NCBI RefSeq assembly: GCF_032854445.1
Contig: NW_027018130.1
Span: 1-64,000, forward strand
Direction: 5' to 3'
Length of the DNA: 64,000 nucleotides
DNA from: Liolophura sinensis
Taxonomy: Eukaryota; Mollusca; Polyplacophora; Chitonida; Chitonidae
Shown: one piece after another, positions 12,707 through 25,500 of the stretch
Position numbering within the stretch: position 1 is the first letter of the stretch
Layout of the letters: each line of letters starts with the position of its first letter
Made by a program: the position numbers and the translations under genes
Notes under the pieces: model-generated
What the model saw: the letters and a program-made list of their open reading frames with translations, nothing else
Told to the model about the DNA's origin: nothing
Database searches by the model: none

Positions 12707-13255
12707 ATGATCATTGATGTCATAATCACGTGCCCAGCAACGGCTCTTACTCCATGGAAACCAGGGAAATTTGCAATTTTTCAACAGCTGCCGATGCCTG
12801 GCTCAATTCCGCATCTTTTGGCACCTTATTAATGTGGGTCTGTGGTCAGTTATACTTTTTACAGCAGACTGTATCAAGTACCTTGTGATTTTTATGTACA
12901 AAAGGTGTGGTTTTTCTACAAGTAAATAAAGACATTGAGATTGTCTTGGACTTAGAAGTAAGACAATTGCTGGGTGAGTTAAATGCGCTTAGCCCAAAGA
13001 TTTGACGTCTTCTGGGCTACCGAAGGGCACATAACTTATAGTTAAAAGTTGAATATAGTAATGACCAGTCGCGATGGTACATAGTACAGTGTAGCCGATT
13101 TCAATTAACAAAAAGATCAGGCAAAAATGCAAAAGTAGAAAAAATGTTCCAGTGTTGCTGATAAGAGGCTAATGCGACGTATTTTGTGACGAGAAATCGA
13201 ATGGTGCAAACCGCGTTGCTCTCCGACCAATACTTTTGGCTGTAGTGACAATTGA
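12157..13255 (+). repeat. Two-monomer block, copy at 12.2 kb
   Basis: Partner of the block at 2823-3920, with the same chain of rare variants. It is followed by AAGCGGCTAAT-region changes unlike the partner (GATAAGAGGCTAATGCG here against GGTAAAAGGCTAATCCG there), so similarity drops near 13.15 kb. Confidence 0.7.
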
Positions 13256-16200
13256 ATAATTATTTATGTCATAATCAGGTGCCCAGCAACGGCTCTTACT
13301 CCATGGAAACTAGGAAAATTTGCAATTTTTCAACAGCTGCCGATGCCTGGCTCAATTCCGCATCTTTTGGCACCTTATAAATGTGGGTCAGTGTTTCGTT
13401 GTACCTTTTACAGCAGACTGTATCAAGTACCTTGTGTTTTTTATGTACAAATGGTCTGGTTTTTCTACACGTAGATAAAGACATTGAGATTGTCCTTGGA
13501 CTTAGAAGTAAGACAATTGCTGGGTGAGTTAAATGGGCTTAGTTAAAAGATTTGAAGTCTTCTGGGCTTCCGAAGGGCACATAACTTATAATCAAAAGTT
13601 GAATATAGTAATGACCAGTCGCGATAAAACATAGTACAGTGTAGCCGATTTCAATTAACAAAAAGACCGGGCAAAAATGCAAAAGTGAAAAAATGTTCCA
13701 GTGTTGCTGGTAAAAGGCTAATCCGACGTAATTTGTGACGAGAAAGTGAATGGTGCAAACCGCGTTGCTCTCCGACCAAAATTCTTGGCTGTAGCGACAA
13801 TTGAATGATCATTGATGTCATAATCACGTGCCCAGCAACGGCTCTTACTCCTTGGAAACCAATGAAATTTTCAATTTTTCAACAGCTGCCCATGGCTGGC
13901 CCAATTCCGCATCTTTGGGCACCTTATAAATGTGGGTCAGTGTTTAGTTGTACCTTTTACAGCAGACTGTATCAAGTACCTTGTGTTTTTATGTACAAAT
14001 GGTCTGGTTTTTCTCCACGTATATAAAGACATTGAGATTGTCATCGACTTAGAAGTAAGACATTTGCTGGGTGAGTTGAATGGGCTTAGCCCAAACATTT
14101 GACGTCTTCTGGGCTACCGAAGGGCACATAACTTATAGTCAAAAGTTGAATATAGTAATGACCAGTCGCGATGGTACATAATACAGGTTAGCCGATTTCA
14201 ATTAACAAAAGGACCACGCAAAAATGCAAAAGTGGAAAAAATGTTCCAGTCTTGCTGGTAAAAGGCTAATCCGACGTAATTTGTGACGAGAAATCGAATG
14301 TGCAAACCGCGTTGCTCTCCGACCAATATTCTTGGCTGTAGCGACAATTGAATGATCATTAATGTCATAATCACGTGCCCAGCAACGGCTCTTACTCCTT
14401 GGAAACCAGTGAAATTTGCAATTTTTCAACAGCTGCCCATGCCTGGCCCAATTCCGCATCTTTTGGCACCTTATAAATGTGGGTCAGTGTTTAGTTGTGC
14501 CTTTTACAAGCAGACTGTATCAAGTACTTTGTGTTTTTTATGTACAAATGGTCTGGTTTTTCTCCACGTATATAAAGACATTGAGATTGTCATCGACTTA
14601 GAAGTAAGACAATTGCTGGGTGAGTTAAAAAAGCTTAGCCCAAACATTTGACGTCTTCTGGCTACCGAAGGGCACATATCTTATAGTTAAAAGTTGAATA
14701 TAGTAATGACCAGTCGCGATGGTACATAGTACAGTGTAGCCGATTTCAATTAACAAAAAAGACCAGGCAAAAATGCAAAGGTGGAAAAACTTTTCCAGTG
14801 CTGCTGGCAAGAGGCTAATCCGACGTATTTTGTGACGAGAAATCGAATGGTGCAAACCGCGTTGCTCTCCGACCAATACTTTTGGCTGTAGCGACAATTG
14901 AATGATCATTTATGTCATAATCAAGTGCCCAGCAACGGCTCTTACTAAATGGAAACCAGGAAAATTTGCAATTTTTCAACAGCTGCCGATGCCTGGCCCA
15001 ATTCCGCTTCTTTGGGACCTTATAAATGTGGGTCTGTGGTCAGTTGTACTTTTTACAGCAGACTGTATCAAGTACCTTGTGTTTTTTATGTACAAATGGT
15101 CTGGTTTTTCTACACGTAGATAAAGACATTGAGATTGTCTTGGACATAGAAGTAAGACAATTGCTGGGTGAGTTAAATGGGCTTAGCCCAAACATTTGAC
15201 GTCTTCTGGGCTACCGAAGGGCACATAACTTATAGTCAAAAGTTGAATATAGTAATGACCAGTCGCGATGGTACATAGTACAGTGCAGCCGATTTCAATT
15301 AACAAAAAGACCGGGCAAAAATGCAAAATTGGAAAAAATGTTCCAGTGTTGCTGATAAGAGGCTAATCCGACGTATTTTGTGACGAGAAATCGAATGGTG
15401 CAAACCGCGTTGCTCTCCGACCAATACTTTTGGCTGTAGCGACAATTGAATGATCATTGATGTCATAATCACGTGCCCAGCAACGGCTCTAACTCCATGG
15501 AAACCAGGGAAATTTGCAATTTTTCAACAGCTGCCGATGCCTGGCCCAATTCCGCATCTTTTGGCACCTTATAAATGTGGGTCAGTGTTTAGTTGTACTT
15601 TTTACAGCAGACTGTATCAAGTACCTTGTGTTTTTTATGTACAAATGGTCTGGTTTTTCTACATGTAGATAAAGACATTGAGATTGTCTTCGACTTAGAA
15701 GTAAGACAATTGCTGGGTGAGTTAAAAGAGCTTAGCCAAAACATTTGACGTTTTCTGGGCTACCGAAGGGCACATAACTTATAGTCAAAAGTTGAATATA
15801 GTAATGACCAGTCGCGATGGTACATAGTACAGTGTAGCCGATATCAATTAACAAAAAGACCAGGCAAAAATGCAAAAGTGGAAAAACTCTTCCAGTGCTG
15901 CTGGTAAGAGGCTAATCCGACGTATTTTGTGACGAGAAATCGAATGGTGCAAACCGCGTTGCTCTCCGACCAATACTTTTGGCTGTAGCGACAATTGAAT
16001 GATCATTGATGTCATAATCACGTGCCCAGCAACGGCTCTTACTCCATGGAAACCAGGGATATTTGCAATTTTTCAACAGCTGCCGATGCCTGGCTCAGTT
16101 CCGCTTCTTTTGGCACCTTATTCATGTGGGTCTGTGGTCAGTTGTACTTTTTACAGCAGACTGTATCAAGTACCTTGTGTTTTTTATGTACAAATGGTCT

Positions 16201-16423
16201 GGTTTTTCTACACGTAAAGACATTGAGATTGTCTTGGACATAGAAGTAAGACAATTGCTGGGTGAGTTAAATGGGCTTAGCCCAAACATTTGACGTCTTC
16301 TGGGCTACCGAAGGGCACATAATTTATAGTCAAAAGTTGAATATAGTAATGACCAGTCGCGATGGTACATAGTACAGTGTAGCCGATTTCAATAAACAAA
16401 AAGACCAGGCAAAAATGCAAAAG

Positions 16424-16439
16424 TGGAAGAACTCTTCCA
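16424..16439. other. TGGAAGA / TCTTCCA extended palindrome
   Basis: Seven-base arms with a two-base spacer. The common type (TGGAAAAAATGTTCCA) has only five paired positions. Other copies of the extended form lie near 12036, 21358, 22456, 26836, 30121, 34496, 36139, 41600, 42694, 44885 and 58026. From 16424 onward it is mostly linked to TTTCAATAAAC upstream and GATCAATAC downstream, so it marks a sublineage. Confidence 0.6.
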
Positions 16440-16719
16440 GTGCTGCTGGCAAGAGGCTAATCCGACGTATTTTGTGACGAGAAATCGAATGGTGCAAACC
16501 GCGTTGCTCTCCGATCAATACTTTTGGCTGTAGCGACAATTGAATGATCATTGATGTCATAATCACGTGCCCAGCAACGGCTCTTACTCCATGGAAACCA
16601 GGAAAATTTGCTATTTTTCAACAGCTGCCGATGCCTGGCTCAATTCCGCATCTTTTTGCACCTTATAAATGTGGGTCAGTGTTTAGTTGTACTTTTTACA
16701 GCAGACTGTATCAAGTACC

Positions 16720-16733
16720 TTTTTTTTTTTTTT
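16720..16733 (+). repeat. Poly-T expansion (14 T)
   Basis: In the monomer at 16544 the usual CCTTGTGTTTTTTATG becomes an unbroken run of 14 T between ACC and ATG, making the monomer 552 bp. Both interrupting G bases are lost. It is either a slippage event or a sequencing error in a homopolymer. Confidence 0.8.
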
Positions 16734-18738
16734 ATGTACAAATGGTCTGGCTTTTCTACACGTAGATAAAGACATTGAGATTGTCTTGGACTTAGAAGTA
16801 AGACAATTGCTGGGTGAGTTAAATGGGCTTAGCCCAAACATTTTACGTCTTCTGGGCTACCGAAGGGCACATAACTTATAGTCAAAAGTTGAATATAGTA
16901 ATGACCAGTCGCGATGGTACATAGTACAGTGTAGCCGATTTCAATTAACAAAAAGACCAGGCAAAAATGCAAAAGTGGAAAAAATGTTCCAGTGTTGCTG
17001 GTAAAAGGCTAATCCGACGTAATTTGTGACAAGAAATCGAATGGTGCAAACCGCGTTTCTCTCCGACCAATAGTTTTGGCTGTAGCGACAATTGAATGAT
17101 CATTGATGTCATAATTACGTGCCCAGCAACGGCTCTTACTCCATGGAAACCAGGGAAATTTGCAATTTTTCAACAGCTGCCGATGCCTGGCTCAATTCCG
17201 CTTCTTTTGGCACCTTATTCATGTGGGTCTGTGGTCAGTTGTACTTTTTACAGCAGACTGTATCAAGTACCTTGTGTTTTTTATGTACAAATGGTCTGGT
17301 TTTTCTACACGTAAAGACATTGAGATTGTCTTGGACTTAGAAGTAAGACAATTGCTGGGTGAGTTAAATGGGCTTAGCCCAAAGATTTGACGTCTTCTGG
17401 GCTACCGAAGGGCACATAACTTATAGTCAAAAGTTGAATATAGTAATAAGCAGTCGCGATGGTACATAGTACAGTGTAGCCGATATCAATTAACAAAAAG
17501 ACCAGGCAAAAATGCAAAAGTGGAAAAAATGTTCCAGTGCTGCTGGCAAGAGGCTAATCCGACGTATTTTGTGACGAAAAACCGAATGGTGCAAACCGCG
17601 TTGCTCTCCGACCAATACTTTTAGCTGTAGCGACAATTGAATGATCACTAGTGTCATCATCACGTGCCCAGCAACGGCTCTTACTCCATGGAAACCAGGG
17701 AAATTTGCAATTTTTCAACAGCTGCCGATGCCAGGCCCAATTCCGCATCTTTTGGCACCTTATAAATTTGGGTCAGTGTTTAGTTGTACTTTTTACAGCA
17801 GACTGTATCAAGTAACTTGTGTTTTTTATGTACAAATGGTCTGTTTTTTGTACATGTAGATAAAGACATTGAGATTGTCTTCGACTTAGAAGTAAGACAA
17901 TTGCTGGGTGAGTTAAAAGAGCTTAGCCAAAACATTTGACGTCTTCTGGGCTACCGAAGGGCACATAACTTATAGTCAAAAGTTGAATATAGTAATGACC
18001 AGTCGCGATGGTACATAGTACAGTGCAGCCGATTTCAATTAACAAAAAGACCGGGCAAAAATGCAAAATTGGAAAAAATGTTCCAGTGTTGCTGATAAGA
18101 GGCTAATCCGACGTATTTTGTGACGAGAAATCGAATGGTGCAAACCGCGTTGCTCTCCGACCAATACTTTTGGCTGTAGTGACAATTGAATAATTATTTA
18201 TGTCATAATCAGGTGCCCAGCAACGGCTCTTACTCCATGGAAACCAGGAAAATTTGCAATTTTTCAACAGCTGCCGATGCCTGGCTCAATTCCGTATCTT
18301 TTGGCACCTTATTAATGTGGGTCTGTGGTCAGTTGTACTTTTTACAGCAGACTGTATCAAGTACCTTCTGATTTTTATGTACAAAAGGTATGGTTTTTCT
18401 ACAAGTAAATAAAGACATTGAGATTGTCTTGGACTTAGAAGTAAGACAATTGCTGGGTGAGTTAAATGCGCTTAGCCAAAAGATTTGACGTCTTCTGGGC
18501 TACCGAAGGGCACATAACTTATAGTCAAAAGTTGAATATAGTAATGACCAGTCGCGATGGTACATAGTACAGTGTAGCCGATTTCAATTAACAAAAAGAC
18601 CAGGCAAAAATGCAAAGGTGGAAAAAATGTTCCAGTGTTGCCTGTAAGAGGCTAATCCGACGTATTTTGTGACGAGAAATCGAATGGTGCAAACCGCGTT
18701 GCTCTCCGACCAATACGTTTGGCTGTAGCGACAGTTGA

Positions 18739-19289
18739 ATGATCATTGATGTCATAATCACGTGCCCAGCAACGGCTCTTACTCCATGGAAACCAGGGAA
18801 ATTTGCAATTTTTCAAAAGCTGCCGATGCCTGGCTCAATTTCGCTTCTTTTGGCACCTTATTGATGTGGGTCTGTGGTCAGTTGTACTTTTTACAGCAGA
18901 CTGTATCAAGTACCTTGTGTTTTTTATGTACAAATAGTGTGCTTTTTTTATACATGTAGATAAATACATTGAGATTGTCTTGCATTTAGAAGTAAGACAT
19001 TTCCTGGGTGAGCTAAATGGGCTTAGCCCAAAGATTTGACGTCTTCTGGGCTACCGAAGGGCACATAACTTATAGTCAAAAGTTGAATATAGTAATGACC
19101 AGTCGGGATGGTACATAGTACAGTGTAGCCGATTTCAATTAACAAAAAGACCAGGCAAAAATGTAAAAGTGGAAAAAATGTTCCAGTGTTGCTGGTAAGA
19201 GACTAATCCGACGTATCTTGTGACGAGAAATCGAATGGTGCCAACCGCGTTTCGCTCCGACCAATACTTTTGGCTGTAGCGACAATTGA
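18739..19289 (+). repeat. Aberrant monomer with diverged centre
   Basis: A 551-bp copy with AAATAGTGTGCTTTTTTTATACATGTAG, TAAATACATTG, GTCTTGCATTTAG and CATTTCCTGGGTGAGC where neighbours are uniform. It also has TTTCGCTTC and TTGATGTGGG. It sits next to the old-type monomer at 18190, so the 18.2-19.3 kb stretch looks like a pocket that escaped homogenisation. Confidence 0.7.
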
Positions 19290-20383
19290 ATGATCATTGA
19301 TGTCATAATCACGTGCCCAGCAACGGCTCTTACTCCATGGAAACCAGGGAAATTTGCAATTTTTCAACAGCTGCCGATGCCTGGCCCAATTCCGCATCTT
19401 TTGGCACCTTATAAATGTGGGTCAGTGTTTAGTTGTACTTTTTACAGCAGACTGTATCAAGTACCTTGTGTTTTTTATGTACAAATGGTCTGGTTTTTCT
19501 ACACGTAGATAAAGACATTGAGATTGTCTTGGACTTAGAAGTAAGACAATTGCTGGGTGAGTTAAAAGAGCTTAGCTCAAACATTTGACGTCTTCTGGGC
19601 TACCGAAGGGCACATAACTTATAGTCAAAAGTTGAATATAGTAATGACCAGTCGCGATGGTACATAGTACAGTGTAGCCGATTTCAATTAACAAAAAGAC
19701 CAGGCAAAAATGCAAAAGTGGAAAAAATGTTCCAGTGTTGCTGGTAAGAGACTAATCCGACGTATTTTGTGACGAGAAATCGAATGGTGCAAACCGCGTT
19801 TCTCTCCGACCAATAGTTTTTGCTGTAGCCACAATTGAATGATCATTGATGTCATAATCACGTGCCCAGCAACGGCTCTTACTCCATGGAAACCAGGGAT
19901 ATTTGCAATTTTTCAACAGCTGCCGATGCCTGGCTCAATTCCGCATCTTTTGGCACCTTATTCATGTGGGTTTGTGGTCAGTTGTACTTTTTACAGCAGA
20001 CTGTATCAAGTACCTTGTGTTTTTTATGTACAAATGGTCTGGTTTTTCTACACGTAAAGACATTGAGATTTTCTTGGACTTAGAAGTAAGACAATTGCTG
20101 GGTGAGTTAAATGGGCTTAGCCCAAAGATTTGAGGTCTTCTGGGCTACCGAAGGGCACATAATTTATAGTCAAAAGTTGAATATAGTAATGACCAGTCGC
20201 AATGGTACATAGTACAGTGTAGCCGATTTCAATTAACAAAAAGACCAGGCAAAAATGCAAAAGTGGAAGAACTGTTCCAGTGCTGCTGCCAAGAGGCTAA
20301 TCCGACGTATTTTGTGACGAGAAATCCAATGGTGCAAACCGCGTTGCTCTCCGACCAATACTTTTGGCTGTAGCGACAATTGA

Positions 20384-21774
20384 ATGATCATTGATGTCAT
20401 AATCACGTGCCCAGCAACGGCTCTTACTCCATGGAAACCAGGGAAATTTGCAATTTTTCAACAGCTGCCGATGCCTGGCCCAATTCCGCATCTTTTGGCA
20501 CCTTATAAATGTGGGTCAGTGTTTAGTTGTACTTTTTACAGCAGACTGTATCAAGTACCTTGTGTTTTTTATGTACAAATGGTCTGGTTTTTCTACATGT
20601 AGATAAAGACATTGAGATTGTCTTCGACTTAGAAGTAAGACAATTGCTGGGTGAGTTAAAAGAGCTGAGCCAAAACATTTGACGTTTTCTGGGCTACCGA
20701 AGGGCACATAACTTATAGTCAAAAGTTGAATATAGTAATGACCAGTCGCGATGGTACATAGTACAGTGTAGCCGATATCAATTAACAAAAAGACCAGGCA
20801 AAAATGCAAAAGTGGAAAAACTCTTCCAGTGCTGCTGGTAAGAGGCTAATCCGACGTATTTTGTGACGAGAAATCGAATGGTGCAAACCGCGTTGCTCTC
20901 CGACCAATACTTTTGGCTGTAGCGACAATTGAATGATCATTGATGTCATAATCACGTGCCCAGCAACGGCTCTTACTCCATGGAAACCAGGGATATTTGC
21001 AATTTTTCAACAGCTGCCGATGCCTGGCTCAATTCCGCTTCTTTTGGCACCTTATTCATGTGGGTCTGTGGTCAGTTGTACTTTTTACAGCAGACTGTAT
21101 CAAGTACCTTGTGTTTTTTATGTACAAATGGTCTGGTTTTTCTACACGTAAAGACATTGAGATTGTCTTGGACATAGAAGTAAGACAATTGCTGGGTGAG
21201 TTAAATGGGCTTAGCCCAAACATTTGACGTCTTCTGGGCTACCGAAGGGCACATAATTTATAGTCAAAAGTTGAATATAGTAATGACCAGTCGCGATGGT
21301 ACATAGTACAGTGTAGCCGATTTCAATAAACAAAAAGACCAGGCAAAAATGCAAAAGTGGAAGAACTCTTCCAGTGCTGCTGGCAAGAGGCTAATCCGAC
21401 GTATTTTGTGACGAGAAATCGAATGGTGCAAACCGCGTTGCTCTCCGATCAATACTTTTGGCTGTAGCGACAATTGAATGATCATTGATGTCATAATCAC
21501 GTGCCCAGCAACGGCTCTTACTCCATGGAAACCAGGAAAATTTGCTATTTTTCAACAGCTGCCGATGCCTGGCTCAATTCCGCATCTTTTGGCACCTTAT
21601 AAATGTGGGTCAGTGTTTAGTTGTACTTTTTACAGCAGACTGTATCAAGTACCTTGTGTTTTTTATGTACAAATGGTCTGGCTTTTCTACACGTAGATAA
21701 AGACATTGAGATTGTCTTGGACTTAGAAGTAAGACAATTGCTGGGTGAGTTAAATGGGCTTAGCCCAAACATTT
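20384..21774 (+). repeat. Block copy A, second copy
   Basis: Partner of 15450-16840. It lacks the poly-T expansion and has ACATTTGACGTC where the first copy has ACATTTTACGTC. Upstream of 20384 the two differ clearly (GGAAGAACTGTTCC here against GGAAAAAATGTTCC), placing the left edge near the monomer start. Confidence 0.75.
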
Positions 21775-22026
21775 GACGTCTTCTGGGCTACCGAAGGGCA
21801 CATAACTTATAGTCAAAAGTTGAATATAGTAATGACCAGTCGCGATGGTACATAGTACAGTGTAGCCGATATCAATTAACAAAAAGACCAGGCAAAAATG
21901 CAAAAGTGGAAAAAATGTTCCAGTGCTGCTGGCAAGAGGCTAATCCGACGTATTTTGTGACGAAAAATCGAATGGTGCAAACCGCGTTGCTCTCCGACCA
22001 ATACTTTTAGCTGTAGCGACAATTGA

Positions 22027-22575
22027 ATGATCACTAGTGTCATCATCACGTGCCCAGCAACGGCTCTTACTCCATGGAAACCAGGGAAATTTGTAATTTT
22101 TCAAAAGCTGCCGATGCCTGGCCCAATTCCGCATCTTTTGGCACCTTATAAATGTGGGTCAGTGTTTAGTTGTACTTTTTACAGCAGACTGTATCAAGTA
22201 ACTTGTGTTTTTTATGTACAAATGGTCTGGCTTTTCTACATGTAGATAAAGACATTGAGATTGTCTTGGACTTAGAAGTAAGACAATTGCTGGGTGAGTT
22301 AAAAGAGCTTAGCTCAAACATTCGACGTCTTCTGGGCTACCGAAGGGCACCTAATTTATAGTCAAAAGTTGAATATAGTAATGACCAGTCGCGATGGTAC
22401 ATAGTACAGTGTAGCCGATTTCAATAAACAAAAAGACCAGGCAAAAATGCAAAAGTGGAAGAACTCTTCCAGTGCTGCTGGCAAGAGGCTAATCCGACGT
22501 ATTTTGTGACGAGAAATCCAATGGTGCAAACCGCGTTGCTCTCCGATCAATACTTTTGGCTGTAGCGACAATTGA
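22027..22575 (+). repeat. Monomer type D (ATCACTAGTGTCATCATC)
   Basis: Type D replaces the AATGATCATT palindrome with AATGATCACTAGTGTCATC, creating ACTAGT. It is usually preceded by GATATCAATTAAC and GACGAAAAATCG in the tail of the monomer before it. I count 19 copies: 17641, 22027, 25858 (ACTCGTG), 28051, 29142, 31330, 32424, 35711, 37348, 38442, 38979, 40074, 41169, 44455, 45005, 48838, 56504, 58146 and 59239. Those at 38442, 40074, 48838, 56504 and 59239 read TCATAATC in place of TCATCATC. There are no copies left of 17.6 kb. Confidence 0.85.
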
Positions 22576-25500
22576 ATGATCGTTGATGTCATAATCACGT
22601 GCCCAGCAACGGCTCTTACTCCATGGAAACCAGGAAAATTTGCAATTTTTCAACAGCTGCCGATGCCTGGCTCAATTCCGCATCTTTTGGCACCTTATAA
22701 ATGTGGGTCAGTGTTTAGTTGTACTTTTTACAGCAGACTGTATCAAGTACCTTGTGTTTTTTATGTACAAATGGTCTGGTTTTTCTACACGTAGATAAAG
22801 ACATTGAGATTGTCTTGGACTTAGAAGTAAGACAATTGCTGGGTGAGTTAAATGGGCTTAGCCCAAACATTTGTCGTCTTCTGGGCTACCGAAGGGCACA
22901 TAATTTATAGTCAAAAGTTGAATATAGTAATGACCAGTCGCGATGGTACATAGTACAGTGTAGCCGATTTCAATTAACAAAAAGACCAGGCAAAAATGCA
23001 AAAGTGGAAAAAATGTTCCAGTGTTGCTGGTAAGAGGCTTATCCGACGTATTTTGTGACGAGAAATCGAATGGTGCAAACCGCGTTTCTCTCCGACCAAT
23101 AGTTTTGGCTGTAGCGACAATTGAATGATCATTGATGTCATAATTACGTGCCCAGCAACGGCTCTTACTCCATGGAAACCAGGGAAATTTGCAATTTTTC
23201 AACAGCTACCGATGCCTGGCTCAATTCCGCTTCTTTTGGCACCTTATTCATGTGGGTCTGTGGTCAGTTGTACTTTTTACAGCAGACTGTATCAAGTACC
23301 TTGTGTTTTTTATGTACAAATGGTCTGGTTTTTCTACACGTAAAGACATTGATATTGTCTTGGACTTAGAAGTAAGACAATTGCTGGGTGAGATAAATGG
23401 GCTTAGCCCAAACATTTGACGTCTTCTGGGCTACCGAAGGGCACATAACTTATAGTCAAAAGTTGAATATAGTAATGACCAGTCGCGATGGTACATAGTA
23501 CAGTGTAGCCGATTTCAATTAACAAAAAGACCAGGCAAAAATGCAAAAGTGGAAAAAATGTTCCAGTGTTGCTGGTAAGAGGCTAATCCGACGTATTTTG
23601 TGACGAGAAATCGAATGGTGCAAACCGCGTTTCTCTCCGACCAATAGTTTTGGCTGTAGCGACAATTGAATGATCATTGATGTCATAATTACGTGCCCAG
23701 CAACGGCTCTTACTCCATGGAAACCAGGGAAATTTGCAATTTTTCAACAGCTCCGGATGCCTGGCCCAATTCCGCATCTTTTGGCACCTTATAAATGTGG
23801 GTCAGTGTTTAGTTGTACTTTTTACAGCAGACTGTATCAAGTAACTTGTGTTTTTTATGTACAAATGGTCTGGTTTTTCTACATGTAGATAAGGACATTG
23901 AGATTGTCTTCGACTTAGAAGTAAGACAATTGCTGGGTGAGTTAAAAGAGCTTAGCCAAAACATTTGACGTCTTCTGGGCTACCGAAGGGCACATAACTT
24001 ATAGTCAAAAGTTGAATATAGTAATGACCAGTCGCGATGGTACATAGTACAGTGTAGCCGATATCAATTAAAAAAAAGACCAGGCAAAAATGCAAAAGTG
24101 GAAAAACTCTTCCAGTGCTGCTGGTAAGAGGCTAATCCGACGTATTTTGTGACGAGAAATCGAATGGTGCAAACCGCGTTGCTCTCCGACCAATACTTTT
24201 GGCTGTAGCGACAATTGAATGATCATTGATGTCATAATCACGTGCCCAGCAACGGCTCTTACTCCATGGAAACCAGGAAAATTTGCTATTTTTCAACAGC
24301 TGCCGATGCCTGGCTCAATTCCGCATCTTTTGGCACCTTATAAATGTGGGTCAGTGTTTAGTTGTACTTTTTACAGCAGACTGTATCAAGTACCTTGTGT
24401 TTTTTATGTACAAATGGTCTGGCTTTTCTACACGTAGATAAAGACATTGAGATTGTCTTGGACTTAGAAGTAAGACAATTGCTGGGTGAGTTAAATGGGC
24501 TTAGCCCAAACATTTGACGTCTTCTGGGCTACCGAAGGGCACATAACTTATAGTCAAAAGTTGAATATAGTAATGACCAGTCGCGATGGTACATAGTACA
24601 GTGTAGCCGATTTCAATTAACAAAAAGACCAGGCAAAAATGCAAAAGTGGAAAAAATGCTCCAGTGCTGCTGGTAAGAGGCTAATCCGACGTATTTTGTG
24701 ACGAGAAATCCAATGGTGCAAACCGCGTTTCTCTCCGACCAATAGTTTTGGCTGTAGCGACAATTGAATGATCATTGATGTCATAATTACGTGCCCAGCA
24801 ACGGCTCTTACTCCATGGAAACCAGGGAAATTTGCAATTTTTCAACAGCTACCGATGCCTGGCTCAATTCCGCTTCTTTTGGCACCTTATTCATGTGGGT
24901 CTGTGGTCAGTTGTACTTTTTACAGCAGACTGTATCAAGTACCTTGTGTTTTTTATGTACAAATGGTCTGGTTTTTCTACACGTAAAGACATTGAGATTG
25001 TCTTAGACTTAGAAGTAAGACAATTGCTGGGTGAGATAAATGGGCTTAGCCCAAACATTTGACGTCTTCTGGGCTACCGAAGGGCACATAACTTATAGTC
25101 AAAAGTTGAATATAGTAATGACCAGTCGCGATGGTACATAGTACAGTGTAGCAGATTTCAATTAACAAAAAGACCAGGCAAAAATGCAAAAGCGGAAAAA
25201 ATGTTCCAGTGTTGCTGGTAAGAGGCTAATCCGACGTATTTTGTGACGAGAAATCGAATGGTGCAAACCGCGTTTCTCTCCGACCAATAGTTTTGGCTGT
25301 AGCGACAATTGAATGATCATTGATATCATAATCACGTGCCCAGCAACGGCTCTTACTCCATGGAAACCAGGGAAATTTGCAATTTTTCAACAGCTGCCGA
25401 TGCCTGGCTCAATTCCGCTTCTTTTGGCACCTTATTCATGTGGGTCTGTGGTCAGTTGTACTTTTTACAGCAGACTGTATCAAGTACCTTGTGTTTTTTA

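Larger units (their letters stand above)
1..15449 (+). repeat. Diverged left domain of the array (28 monomers)
   Basis: Monomer starts: 77, 627, 1175, 1724, 2273, 2823, 3372, 3921, 4470, 5019, 5568, 6117, 6666, 7215, 7761, 8314, 8863, 9412, 9960, 10509, 11059, 11608, 12157, 12707, 13256, 13805, 14352 and 14902. Copies differ by many substitutions and fall into several types with linked variants (for example GTTAAAAGATTTG against GCCCAAACATTTG; AAAGGTGTGG against AAATGGTCTGG; CTACAAGTAAATAAAG against CTACACGTAGATAAAG). None carries the 4-bp deletion that defines the 545-bp class. Greater divergence together with missing young markers suggests an older or less homogenised part of the array. Confidence 0.85.
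15450..16840 (+). repeat. Block copy A, first copy
   Basis: The monomers at 15450, 15999 and most of 16544 match those at 20384, 20933 and 21478 with a constant offset of 4,934 bp (nine monomers). Shared rare variants are GACGTTTTCTGGG, AACCAGGGATATTTGC and a GATATC tail in the first monomer. Differences include CTCAGTTCC here and the poly-T expansion near 16.72 kb. Confidence 0.75.
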
